In this document: in pieces, positions 33,444 to 40,547 of the stretch
Position numbering within the stretch: the first letter of the stretch is position 1
Layout of the letters: every line of letters starts with the position of its first letter
Source: an uncultured Mesorhizobium sp.
Lineage (GTDB): Bacteria > Pseudomonadota > Alphaproteobacteria > Rhizobiales > Rhizobiaceae
DNA: 64,000 bases
Assembly: GCA_937958475.1 (NCBI GenBank)
Contig: CALFXR010000117.1
Span: 1 to 64,000, forward strand
Direction of reading: 5' to 3'
Program-made: the position numbers and the translations under genes
Notes under the pieces: generated by a model
Told to the model about the DNA's origin: nothing
Seen by the model: the letters and a program-made list of their open reading frames with translations, nothing else
Database searches by the model: none

Positions 33444-34805
33444 TCAGTTGAGCACCTTCTCGATCTTCTCGGCAGCGACCTGCAAGGCCTCCGCCGCACT
33501 GACCTGGCCGGCCATGGCGCGCGCCACCTCGTCGGCGAGGATCTGCTGCGCGGCGTCCGAGCGCGGATGGCGGATGCGCCACATCTGGCCCTTCTCGGCC
33601 GCGTTGTAGGCCTGCTGCAGCGCGTCGAACACGGGCACCAGCCAGGGCTCAGCCGGCGTCGACGAAAGCGTCGACTTGCGCGCCGGGAACACGCCGAGAG
33701 TGGCCGAATGCCAGGCTTCGCCCTGCTTCGAGGAGAGCCACTGGATCACCGTCCAGGCGGCCTGCTTCTTCTCGCTCTTCGACGAGACCGTGCCGTTCCA
33801 GATGCCGCGGTGCGCGCCGGGGCCGGTGGAGCCGACCGGCAGGACCTGGATGCCGACCTGTTCCGGCTTCAGCGTCGTTGTCTTCGGGTCGATCGCCGAG
33901 CCCTTGAAGACGCTGCCCCACTGGAACATCGTCGCCACCAGGCCCTGGCGGAACGCCTGCAGCGATTCCGAGAAGCCGTGGCTCACCGCACCGGTCGGCG
34001 CGAATTCGAGCAGCTTCTTGTGGGTCTCGAGCGCGGCGATGCCGATCTCGTTGTTGAAGGCGGGCTTGCCGTTATCGTCGAGCAGGCGGCCGCCGTTCGA
34101 GTTCATGATCGTCTGCCAGATGGTCGGCGTCAGCGGCTCGCGGACGAAGTAGGTGTCGATGGCCCAGGCGTCGATCTTGCCGTCGCCGTCCATGTCCTGC
34201 ACCAGCTTCGGCGCCTGCTCGAGATATTCCTGCCAGGTGATCGCCGGCGTCGGCAGCGGCACGCCCGCCTTCTCGTAATGCGCCTTGTTGACGAACATCA
34301 TCAGCATGTTGGAGCGCAGCGGCACGCCGTACTGCACGCCCTTCCACTCGCCGGCGGCAAGCGGCGCGGCGTTGAAGTCGGCCCAGTCGTAGTCGGCCGC
34401 GGTCCAGCCGGCGACCTCGGCGCTCTTCAGGTCCATGAGCGCGCCGACTTCTGCAAGCTGCGGCACCCACGGATCGTCGGCGATGATGATGTCGTAGGTC
34501 GGGCTCGGGCCCGTCGCGTCGAGCATGCTCTTGGCGAGCAGTTCGACATAGGGCACGCCGTCGATGACGACCTTGATGTTGGGATAGTGCTTGTTGAACT
34601 CCGGCACCATCAGCGTCTGCCACTGGTTGGCGAACGCCTCGTTGGCGATCATGCGAACCTCGACCGGCGCCTCCGGCGTGCCGAGGCCGGCGTCCTGCGC
34701 CTGCGCCGCCGTGCCGGCGAGCGCCGCCACCGCGAACGCCGAAGCCGCGCCTGCCATCAGGGCGCGACGCGAAACCGAACTTGCTGCTCTGTAAAAACGA
34801 ACCAT
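33444..34805 (-). CDS. Extracellular solute-binding protein of a sugar ABC importer, twin-arginine-type leader
   Basis: The 453-residue protein begins MVRFYRAASSVSRRALMAGA; the SRRALMAG core with following hydrophobic run and AAQAQDAG cleavage region looks like a Tat signal. The mature part is a family 1 solute-binding protein: VEVRMIANEAFANQWQTLMV, EFNKHYPNIKVVID, then DIIIADDPWVPQLAEVGALMDL and a long C-terminal lobe ending AAEALQVAAEKIEKVLN. It is the first gene of the operon and has the strongest RBS (GGGAGG). A 27-bp palindrome lies about 70 bp upstream. Such proteins bind mono- or oligosaccharides, sometimes glycerol phosphate. The ligand here is unknown. Confidence 0.85.
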   Translation of the reverse strand: MVRFYRAASSVSRRALMAGAASAFAVAALAGTAAQAQDAGLGTPEAPVEVRMIANEAFANQWQTLMVPEFNKHYPNIKVVIDGVPYVELLAKSMLDATGPSPTYDIIIADDPWVPQLAEVGALMDLKSAEVAGWTAADYDWADFNAAPLAAGEWKGVQYGVPLRSNMLMMFVNKAHYEKAGVPLPTPAITWQEYLEQAPKLVQDMDGDGKIDAWAIDTYFVREPLTPTIWQTIMNSNGGRLLDDNGKPAFNNEIGIAALETHKKLLEFAPTGAVSHGFSESLQAFRQGLVATMFQWGSVFKGSAIDPKTTTLKPEQVGIQVLPVGSTGPGAHRGIWNGTVSSKSEKKQAAWTVIQWLSSKQGEAWHSATLGVFPARKSTLSSTPAEPWLVPVFDALQQAYNAAEKGQMWRIRHPRSDAAQQILADEVARAMAGQVSAAEALQVAAEKIEKVLN

Positions 34806-34874
34806 GCGATCCTCCCTTGCGTGCCCCAGCGCCCGCGGAGACCCTCCCGAGGCGGCGTCACGTCAGCTCCTACC

Positions 34875-34901
34875 CTACATTCTATATAATCTAGAATGTA
34901 G
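34875..34901. promoter_or_regulatory. Perfect 10-7-10 palindrome upstream of the sugar importer operon
   Basis: CTACATTCTA, TATAATC, TAGAATGTAG is a perfect 10-bp inverted repeat in an otherwise GC-rich region, 70 bp before the binding-protein start. It overlaps AT-rich sequence that may serve as the -10 region. The GntR/FCD regulator of the same operon is the natural candidate to bind it. The rest of the 286-bp spacer shows no other feature. Confidence 0.65.
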
Positions 34902-35091
34902 CGAAGGCGTAGGCGAGCGGCCGATGGATGTCAACCCGTAAGGTGAGCACCCATCGGTGACGCGGGGACGAAATCCGCGACCCTCTTCAACGGAATCAAT
35001 GCCTTCCGCATTTTTTGCCCCGATCTGCGCGCGATTTATCCCCCTCCGGAAAAACCGCCGTAGAATTGCTGGGGTAGAAGGAGGCCCGGAC

Positions 35092-35604
35092 ATGGCGGGT
35101 GCATTGCAGGACAGGGGGACGTTTCGGGGCATCGCAGCGACGCTGCTCGCCCTTGCGCTCCTCGCGGAGCGCACCGCCGGCCGCTGCTTCCCCGTCCGCT
35201 TCCTGGTGCTCACCATCCTCGGCCGGGCCGAGGCGATTGCGCGGGTGTACGTCGCCAGGGAAATCGCGGCCGACGGCTGGTGCCTCGACGAGCCGCCCGC
35301 CAATCACTACGGCGCGGCCGGTGCCGAACTCCTCGCGCTGCGCCTGCGCACGCTCGCCGCCGTGCTCGATTACCTCTCGGCCGCAAGCGACTGTTCCGAC
35401 GCCGGTTCCGACGGCGGCAACGCCCGCTCCGGCAACGCGCCGGACCCGAAGATGCGCGGCGCCGATGCTGCTACTTGGCGTCGGCGAGCCGCCGGTAGTC
35501 GATCAGCCCGTATCCGAAGTCGCTGTCGCGACCGGCCGTGCCAAGATCGCCGGCAGTGGCCGCGAGATTGGCCTCGATCCACTCCGCTGAAACGCCGGGC
35601 CTGA
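35092..35604 (+). CDS. Hypothetical protein overlapping the 3' end of the subtilase gene
   Basis: An ATG with an excellent AAGGAGG site eight bases upstream opens a 170-residue frame. The first 100 residues look protein-like: ALQDRGTFRGIAATLLALAL, then FPVRFLVLTILGRAEAIAR and ELLALRLRTLAAVLDYLSA, mostly helical. The last 50 are arginine-rich (RRRAAGSRSARIRSRCRDR) and run antisense through the final 134 bases of the subtilase gene, so the natural protein may be shorter in relatives or the tail may be a recent extension. I do not recognise a family. It is convergent with the protease operon and 190 bp from the sugar operon palindrome. Confidence 0.5.
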   Translation: MAGALQDRGTFRGIAATLLALALLAERTAGRCFPVRFLVLTILGRAEAIARVYVAREIAADGWCLDEPPANHYGAAGAELLALRLRTLAAVLDYLSAASDCSDAGSDGGNARSGNAPDPKMRGADAATWRRRAAGSRSARIRSRCRDRPCQDRRQWPRDWPRSTPLKRRA

Positions 35605-36910
35605 CGTTGATCAGGTTGGCGATGGCGCCGCTGACGATCGCGGCGGCAAACGACGTGCCCGTAACGAGGTCGGTCCCGCCGTCGACCGGCGCGACCATGT
35701 CGACGCCCGGCGCGGCGACGAAGACGTATGGACCGCGATTCGCCTGCGGCATCAGCCGGTCGGCCGCGTCGGTCGCTGTGACGGCGATGACGCCGTCATA
35801 GGCGGCGGGGTAGCCCCACGGCGCGCCGGGGCCGTTGTTGCCGGCCGCCGCCACCAGCACCATGTCGCGCGCCATGGCCGCCTGGCAGGCCAGTTCCAGC
35901 ATCTCGTTCTTCGGCCCGACGAAGCTCATGTTGACGATGCGCACGTCCTGCTCGGCCGCCCAGTCGACGGCCTCGATGATGATGTCCATGGTCGAGCGCC
36001 CGCCCTCGAAGGCGCGCGCGTGGAAGATGCGCGCGCCCGGCGCGACGCCGCGGAACGGACCGGCGCCGGCGATCAGGCCGGCGACCGACGTGGCGTGGTC
36101 GCGGTCGTTCACCGCCACGTCCGGCATGAAGTCGCGGCTCTCGGCGATGGCGCCGGCGAGCGCCGGATGGTCCGCCTCCAGTGCCGTGTCGATCACCGCG
36201 ACCGCCACGCCCGCCCCGTCGGCGAAGCGCGGATCGAGCGCGATGCGCTCGAAGGCGTAGTTGGCGACGCCGGCCGCCTGCTGCAGCGTATAGACATGGT
36301 TGGGCGCGCGCCGCCGGGTTCGCCCCTCGGTCTCGAGTTGCGCCAGGACGGTCGCCACCGCGCGCCCGTCGGGAATGCCGAAGCGGACCACCGTCGCGCC
36401 GAGCAGCGTCGACGTTCGCTGCGAGCGGATATCCAGCCCGAAGTCGGCGGCGATGGCACCGACGGTTTCGGGACCGCCGTCGACCGTGACTAGCACCTCG
36501 TCCGGCACGAATTCGCCGGCGATCGCCCGCGGCGACGCCACCGGCGGCAGGCCGGCGAAGGGCGACGGCGTGCCGCCGCCGGAATCGGCGGGCTGGCCCG
36601 CGCCCGAGCCGGAATCCGCGGCGGCGGGCGGTGCGGAGGGCGGCACGGGCGTGAAAGGAAAGAGGTCGATCAGCAGGTCCGGAAGATAGACCGCGCCGCC
36701 CTGCCCTTCGGCTATAGGCGGACACGGCTCGGCGCCGGGGCGCGGCGCCGAGCCGTCGGGGCATGCCCCGTCCTGCCCGGCGGTCGGGTTCGACTGCGCG
36801 AGGGCCGGCAGGGATGGCAGGCCGGCGAAGGAGATCGCCGCGACGGCCATCACCGCGAGCCGTCCGGCGACCCTTCGTATCCACGTCGTCGGGTTCGGCC
36901 TAGTTCGCAT
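35471..36910 (-). CDS. Secreted subtilisin-family (S8) serine protease with propeptide domain
   Basis: The 479-residue precursor has a Sec-type leader (about 1-38, ending LPALAQS), a low-complexity Pro/Ala/Gly linker at 88-128, a propeptide-like domain at 136-207 (DEVLVTVDGGPETVGAIAADF) and the S8 catalytic domain. The triad is D241 in VAVIDTALEADHPAL, H272 in RDHATSVAGLIAGAG and S420 in TGTSFAAAIVSGAI, with the oxyanion asparagine in AAAGNNG. The protease is periplasmic or extracellular. It overlaps the anti-sigma gene by 11 bp and is the third gene of the sigma operon, which suggests that it degrades or processes a component of that signalling system or the two secreted proteins encoded divergently. 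Confidence 0.85.
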   Translation of the reverse strand: MRTRPNPTTWIRRVAGRLAVMAVAAISFAGLPSLPALAQSNPTAGQDGACPDGSAPRPGAEPCPPIAEGQGGAVYLPDLLIDLFPFTPVPPSAPPAAADSGSGAGQPADSGGGTPSPFAGLPPVASPRAIAGEFVPDEVLVTVDGGPETVGAIAADFGLDIRSQRTSTLLGATVVRFGIPDGRAVATVLAQLETEGRTRRRAPNHVYTLQQAAGVANYAFERIALDPRFADGAGVAVAVIDTALEADHPALAGAIAESRDFMPDVAVNDRDHATSVAGLIAGAGPFRGVAPGARIFHARAFEGGRSTMDIIIEAVDWAAEQDVRIVNMSFVGPKNEMLELACQAAMARDMVLVAAAGNNGPGAPWGYPAAYDGVIAVTATDAADRLMPQANRGPYVFVAAPGVDMVAPVDGGTDLVTGTSFAAAIVSGAIANLINVRPGVSAEWIEANLAATAGDLGTAGRDSDFGYGLIDYRRLADAK

Positions 36911-37568
36911 CGGCGGGCCTCCGTCCCGGCGTCACCTGCTCGACGAAGGGCTGCGCGGCGACCAGCGCGACGACGCGGTCGTATTCCGCCCCGGTCTCGC
37001 CGGGGATGGCGACGCGGAAGACGCCGGTCGCCGTCGGGCCGCCGACGATCGCCGCGCCGTTTGCGGAAAGGAAGGCGCCGATGTCGGCCATGCGCGCGTC
37101 GGCCTTGAAGACGACCAGCGCGAAGGGCCGTTTCGCCTCGTCCTGCTCGGTTCCGGCGATCTCGACGCCGCCGCGCTCGCCGAAGCCGCCGTAGACGGCC
37201 TGGTAGAGCACCAGCGCGACCGCCAGCGCCGCCGTCGCCCAGGCGAGGCCTGCGGGCAGACCGGCGAGACGCTGCCAGAGCGCCGCGAACGGGTTGCCCG
37301 ACGCGGCGCCTGCCGGGCCGGCCTCGCGCTCCAGCGCCCTGTTGAAACGGGCGAGCGCATCGGCCGGCGGGCGGATCGCCTCGTTGGCGGCAGACGTCTC
37401 CGCCGCCTCCATCTCGGCCTCGGCGAGCGCCGCCATCGCCTCGGCGTCGGCGGCCAGCCAGTCCTCGACGGCGAGCAGGTCTTCCCCCGACAGCGTGCCG
37501 TTCAGGTAGAAGGGCAGCAGCGCCTCGAGCTCGTCGCGGCCGCGCATCGTTTTCTTTTTCCCGCTCAT
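36900..37568 (-). CDS. Transmembrane anti-sigma factor with a propeptide-like periplasmic domain
   Basis: The 222-residue protein has a cytoplasmic helical part at 8-80 (DELEALLPFYLNGTLSGEDL), a single membrane helix at about 105-124 (AGLAWATAALAVALVLYQAV) and a periplasmic domain at 147-217. The zinc-site cysteines of some anti-sigma factors are absent. The periplasmic domain (RPFALVVFKADARMADIGAF, then FRVAIPGETGAEYDRVVALVA) follows the same strand-helix-strand-strand-helix order as the propeptide domain of the neighbouring subtilase, with shared VxxxIPxG and V-xx-L/V spacing. The gene overlaps the sigma gene by 4 bp. Sequestration of the ECF sigma factor is the expected role; a protease-docking domain is my inference. 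Confidence 0.75.
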   Translation of the reverse strand: MSGKKKTMRGRDELEALLPFYLNGTLSGEDLLAVEDWLAADAEAMAALAEAEMEAAETSAANEAIRPPADALARFNRALEREAGPAGAASGNPFAALWQRLAGLPAGLAWATAALAVALVLYQAVYGGFGERGGVEIAGTEQDEAKRPFALVVFKADARMADIGAFLSANGAAIVGGPTATGVFRVAIPGETGAEYDRVVALVAAQPFVEQVTPGRRPADAN

Positions 37569-38137
37569 GGCCAGCCCCTGTCGTGGCCGGCGGCCTTCAG
37601 CGCCTCGCCGAGCTTCTTGCGCGCGTAGAACATGCGTGTCTTCACCGTCGCCTCGGGGATCGACAGGATCTCGGCGATCTCGGAGACGGCGCGGCCGTGA
37701 TAGTAGGCGAGGTCGACGACGACGCGGTGCTCCTCGGCCAGCCCGTCGACGCAGCGGCGGAGCGCGGCGCCCTTGTCTTCCTTCATCGCCGTGACTTCGG
37801 GCGAATCGGCATCGTCGGGGATCGCCGCCGCCGTCTCGTCGTCGATACCCTCCTCGCGACGGCGACGGCGCGCCGAAAGCGCCTTGTAGCGGGCGATCCC
37901 GAGCAGCCAGGTCGACACTTCCGAGCGGCCCTCGAAACGGGCAGCCTGCCGCCAGGCTTCGAGAAAGACCTCGTTCGCGATGTCCTCGGCCATGCTTTCC
38001 GATCCGGTCTGGCGCACCACGAAGCGATAGACCCGCGCGTGGTGGCGCATGAACAGGAGCCTCACGGCGGCGCGCTCTCCGCGCGCGACCCGGGCGACGA
38101 GCTCGCGATCCGATGCCGAATCAGCGCCCGCGCTCAT
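37565..38137 (-). CDS. ECF-subfamily RNA polymerase sigma factor
   Basis: The 190-residue protein has sigma region 2 at about 25-92 (LLFMRHHARVYRFVVRQTGS, EDIANEVFLEAWRQAARFEG, then STWLLGIARYKALSARRRRR) and region 4 at about 125-180 (LAEEHRVVVDLAYYHGRAVS, EIAEILSIPEATVKTRMFYARKKL). Regions 1 and 3 are absent, as in all ECF factors. It is the first gene of a coupled operon with the anti-sigma factor and the subtilase. A sequence GTGAACC-N16-CGAC is correctly placed to be its own promoter, consistent with autoregulation. Closest to the general RpoE-like ECF group by appearance; the exact group was not determined. Confidence 0.88.
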   Translation of the reverse strand: MSAGADSASDRELVARVARGERAAVRLLFMRHHARVYRFVVRQTGSESMAEDIANEVFLEAWRQAARFEGRSEVSTWLLGIARYKALSARRRRREEGIDDETAAAIPDDADSPEVTAMKEDKGAALRRCVDGLAEEHRVVVDLAYYHGRAVSEIAEILSIPEATVKTRMFYARKKLGEALKAAGHDRGWP

Positions 38138-38160
38138 GGTGCTTCGCCTGGCTCACGGTT

Positions 38161-38191
38161 CTATGTCGCTTCATGGTCGGGAAAGGTTCAC
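38161..38191 (-). promoter_or_regulatory. Predicted ECF-type promoter of the sigma operon
   Basis: Read on the minus strand, GTGAACC (38191-38185) is followed after exactly 16 bases by CGACATAG. Transcription would begin about 18-20 bases before the sigma ATG, behind the AGGCGAAG ribosome site. The same pair occurs facing the opposite direction at 38245. Confidence 0.6.
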
Positions 38192-38244
38192 CGCTTCTCG
38201 CCGGGGAAGCTAGATGAAGCGGCCGAACATGGCCAGAGATCGTC

Positions 38245-38275
38245 GTGAACCTTCCGGCCCGTCGTCGCGACTGAC
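38245..38275 (+). promoter_or_regulatory. Predicted ECF-type promoter of the divergent secreted-protein genes
   Basis: GTGAACC (38245-38251), 16 bases, then CGACTGAC repeats the sigma-operon element on the plus strand with the same spacing. Its start point would lie near 38281, upstream of two possible start codons of the large secreted protein. Confidence 0.6.
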
Positions 38276-38424
38276 GCTCCAGGAGCCGCGCGGTGCGGCC
38301 TCCGGACCAGGAGCCTACCATGACAAACCACGTTCATCACGACCGGCCGCCGGGCGTCGGGGGACCCCGCCGCCGCCCGCGCCCCGGCGACGCGACGGAT
38401 GCGCTGGGCTTTCCCGCCATTCCG

Positions 38425-38453
38425 TTGACGTTGCGTCAGCGGCAGCGTAACGT
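38425..38453 (+). promoter_or_regulatory. Possible housekeeping promoter upstream of the secreted-protein gene
   Basis: TTGACG, 17 bases, TAACGT resembles a sigma-70 promoter and would give a leader of about 110 bases before the signal-peptide start. It contains the inverted repeat GACGTT-N16-AACGTC. It lies in the 434-bp divergent spacer, whose remaining sequence is open in frame with the downstream gene. Confidence 0.4.
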
Positions 38454-38571
38454 CTCTGTCGCAAGGGGCGGACATCTTAGCATCTGGGGGGAAAGCGCCG
38501 GGGCATTCGGGTCTGCTCTACCGCACGACCAGCTGCCGGCTGTTTCTCCTGCAGGAAACGGGAGAGACCGC

Positions 38572-40536
38572 ATGCGCGATTACGCGCCACTCAGCCTTGC
38601 CACCACGATCGACCGCCGCACCGGCCTCCAGCGCAACATCCTCACGGCGACGGCCGGAGCGCTCGCTCTTGCCGCTGGTTTGTGGTCGACCGCACCTGCG
38701 GGCGCGCAGGACGCGCAGATCATCTTCCCCGGTTCGATGGCGGTCTCCGGCTTCCCGGGAACCTACATCCCCGGATTCGACGAAGGCCTGCCGCCGGGCG
38801 TCGACCCGGTCGACGAAACCTTCATCGACCCCGAACGCGCCAGCCTGCGCGTCTTCGACGTTTCCGCGCTCGGCGCGGCGCCGTCGGGGCAGCTCGTCTT
38901 CACGCCGCCGCCCTTCGAGGTCCCGGCCGGCCAGATCGGCCAGGTCTTCGGCCTGACCTATGACGACGGCGTTCGCGACGGCGTGCCGACCGGCATTCCC
39001 GACCTCTACGCGGCATCCACGTCGCTGCATGGCGTCCGCATCGTCACGCCCGACTCGGACGCGGACGGAAGGCCGGAGCGGCAGCGCCGCGGCGCGGCCG
39101 GCGCGACCTTCATGGAAGGGCAGTTCGCCGAGGAGAACGGCGGCAGCCCGGGCGCCATCTGGCGGGTCGACGGGCGCAACGGCGCCGTCAGCCTGTTCGC
39201 CACGGTCGACACCAACAGCGGCCCCGGCCTCGCCGACGTCGCCTTCGACAAGGGCCACCGGCAGTTCTTCGCCTCCGACCTCGACAGCGGCCTGATCCAT
39301 CGGATCTCCGCCGACGGCGCGCTCGTCGACACGTTCGACCACGGCGTCGCCGGCCGGCCGGCCCACGGGCTGGCGGCGGTCGCCGACGACGGCGCGGTCA
39401 TGGACATCCAGGGCGCGGCATTCGACACCGAGGATCCGGACAGCTGGGGCTACACTCAGGACGAGCGCCGCATCTGGGGCGTCCAGGTCCATGGCGGCCG
39501 CGTCTACTACGCGGTCGGCGAGAAGGCCGAGATCTGGTCGGTCGGGCTGACCCGCGAGGGCGCCTTCGCCGGCGATCCGCGCTGGGAACTGACGGTCACG
39601 GCCGAGGAAGACCTCGCCGTCACCGACATCGCCTTCGACAATCGCGGCTTCATGTACCTCGCCCAGCGCGGCGAGGTCGACAACCGCTACGACTACAGCC
39701 GCTTCGCCGATTCCGGCGAAGGCTCGGTCCTGCGCTACTGGCGCGAGAGCCCGGACGATCCGGCCACCGAATCGGTCTGGGTGCCGGTGCCGCAGGAATA
39801 TGCGGTCGGCTTCCCGAAGGACCATCGCCAGACGGCCGGCGGCATCGACCTGCAGTACGGCTATGACGCGGAGGGCTTCTTCGACAGCCGCTCCTGCGCC
39901 GGCACGATCGTCAAGACCGGCGACCGCCTGCGCGACAACCCCGCCCTCGCCGATCAGCTGGTTCCCGGCGGCCCGTTCGCCGTTCACGGCGTGCAGATCA
40001 CCTCGACCACGCTGGTCAGGCCGGCCAACGAGCCGCCCTTCGGCTCGTGGTTCGTCGACTATGACGGCTTCTTCGAGGACCCCGAGGTCAGGGGCCATGT
40101 CGGCGACGTCGAAGTGTGGCGGCCCTGCGAGGGCCGGGCCGGATGGTACGAGCCGGTTCCGGGCGGCTACCTGCCGCCCTTCTATCCGCCGGACTTCCCG
40201 GGCGACTTCCCGCCCTGTCTCGACGTCGAGGCGGTGGAATACTGGTGTACCCCGGCCGGCCTCGAGGCCGACCTCCATCTCCGTGACGTAGCGGGCATCG
40301 GCGGCGACACGCTCGATGCCGATTCCAGGACCCCGGGCACGAACGTCTCGCCGCCGCGGCAGACGCAGCCGGCCGGAGCGCCGTTCACCATCGGCATCAC
40401 CGGGCACTTCCCCGGCGACACGGTGAATGTCGGCCTCTGCTTCTACAAGAAGTCGGACGCCGACGCGGGCGGGTACTACCCGTGCTGCAAGGTGACCGTG
40501 CCGCTCGAAACGCCCGTCGTGGCCTGCGAACCGTGA
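38572..40536 (+). CDS. Large secreted beta-propeller-like protein of the ECF locus
   Basis: From the ATG behind GGGAGAG the product is 654 residues, with a Sec-type leader (NILTATAGALALAAGLWSTA, ending AGAQDA). The mature part contains repeated beta-rich blocks with acidic turns: FGLTYDDGVRDG, IWRVDGRNGAVSLFATVD, LADVAFDKGHRQFFASDLDS, IAFDNRGFMYLAQRG. These suggest a propeller with calcium-type DxDxDG loops (TPDSDADGRPER). The C-terminal 130 residues are Pro- and Cys-rich. The frame is open upstream to a second ATG at 38320 with a strong AGGAG site, which would add 84 residues and hide the signal peptide. No family is recognised. A surface or extracellular role is inferred from the leader and from the next gene. 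Confidence 0.7.
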   Translation: MRDYAPLSLATTIDRRTGLQRNILTATAGALALAAGLWSTAPAGAQDAQIIFPGSMAVSGFPGTYIPGFDEGLPPGVDPVDETFIDPERASLRVFDVSALGAAPSGQLVFTPPPFEVPAGQIGQVFGLTYDDGVRDGVPTGIPDLYAASTSLHGVRIVTPDSDADGRPERQRRGAAGATFMEGQFAEENGGSPGAIWRVDGRNGAVSLFATVDTNSGPGLADVAFDKGHRQFFASDLDSGLIHRISADGALVDTFDHGVAGRPAHGLAAVADDGAVMDIQGAAFDTEDPDSWGYTQDERRIWGVQVHGGRVYYAVGEKAEIWSVGLTREGAFAGDPRWELTVTAEEDLAVTDIAFDNRGFMYLAQRGEVDNRYDYSRFADSGEGSVLRYWRESPDDPATESVWVPVPQEYAVGFPKDHRQTAGGIDLQYGYDAEGFFDSRSCAGTIVKTGDRLRDNPALADQLVPGGPFAVHGVQITSTTLVRPANEPPFGSWFVDYDGFFEDPEVRGHVGDVEVWRPCEGRAGWYEPVPGGYLPPFYPPDFPGDFPPCLDVEAVEYWCTPAGLEADLHLRDVAGIGGDTLDADSRTPGTNVSPPRQTQPAGAPFTIGITGHFPGDTVNVGLCFYKKSDADAGGYYPCCKVTVPLETPVVACEP

Positions 40537-40547
40537 GGGAGGGAAAG

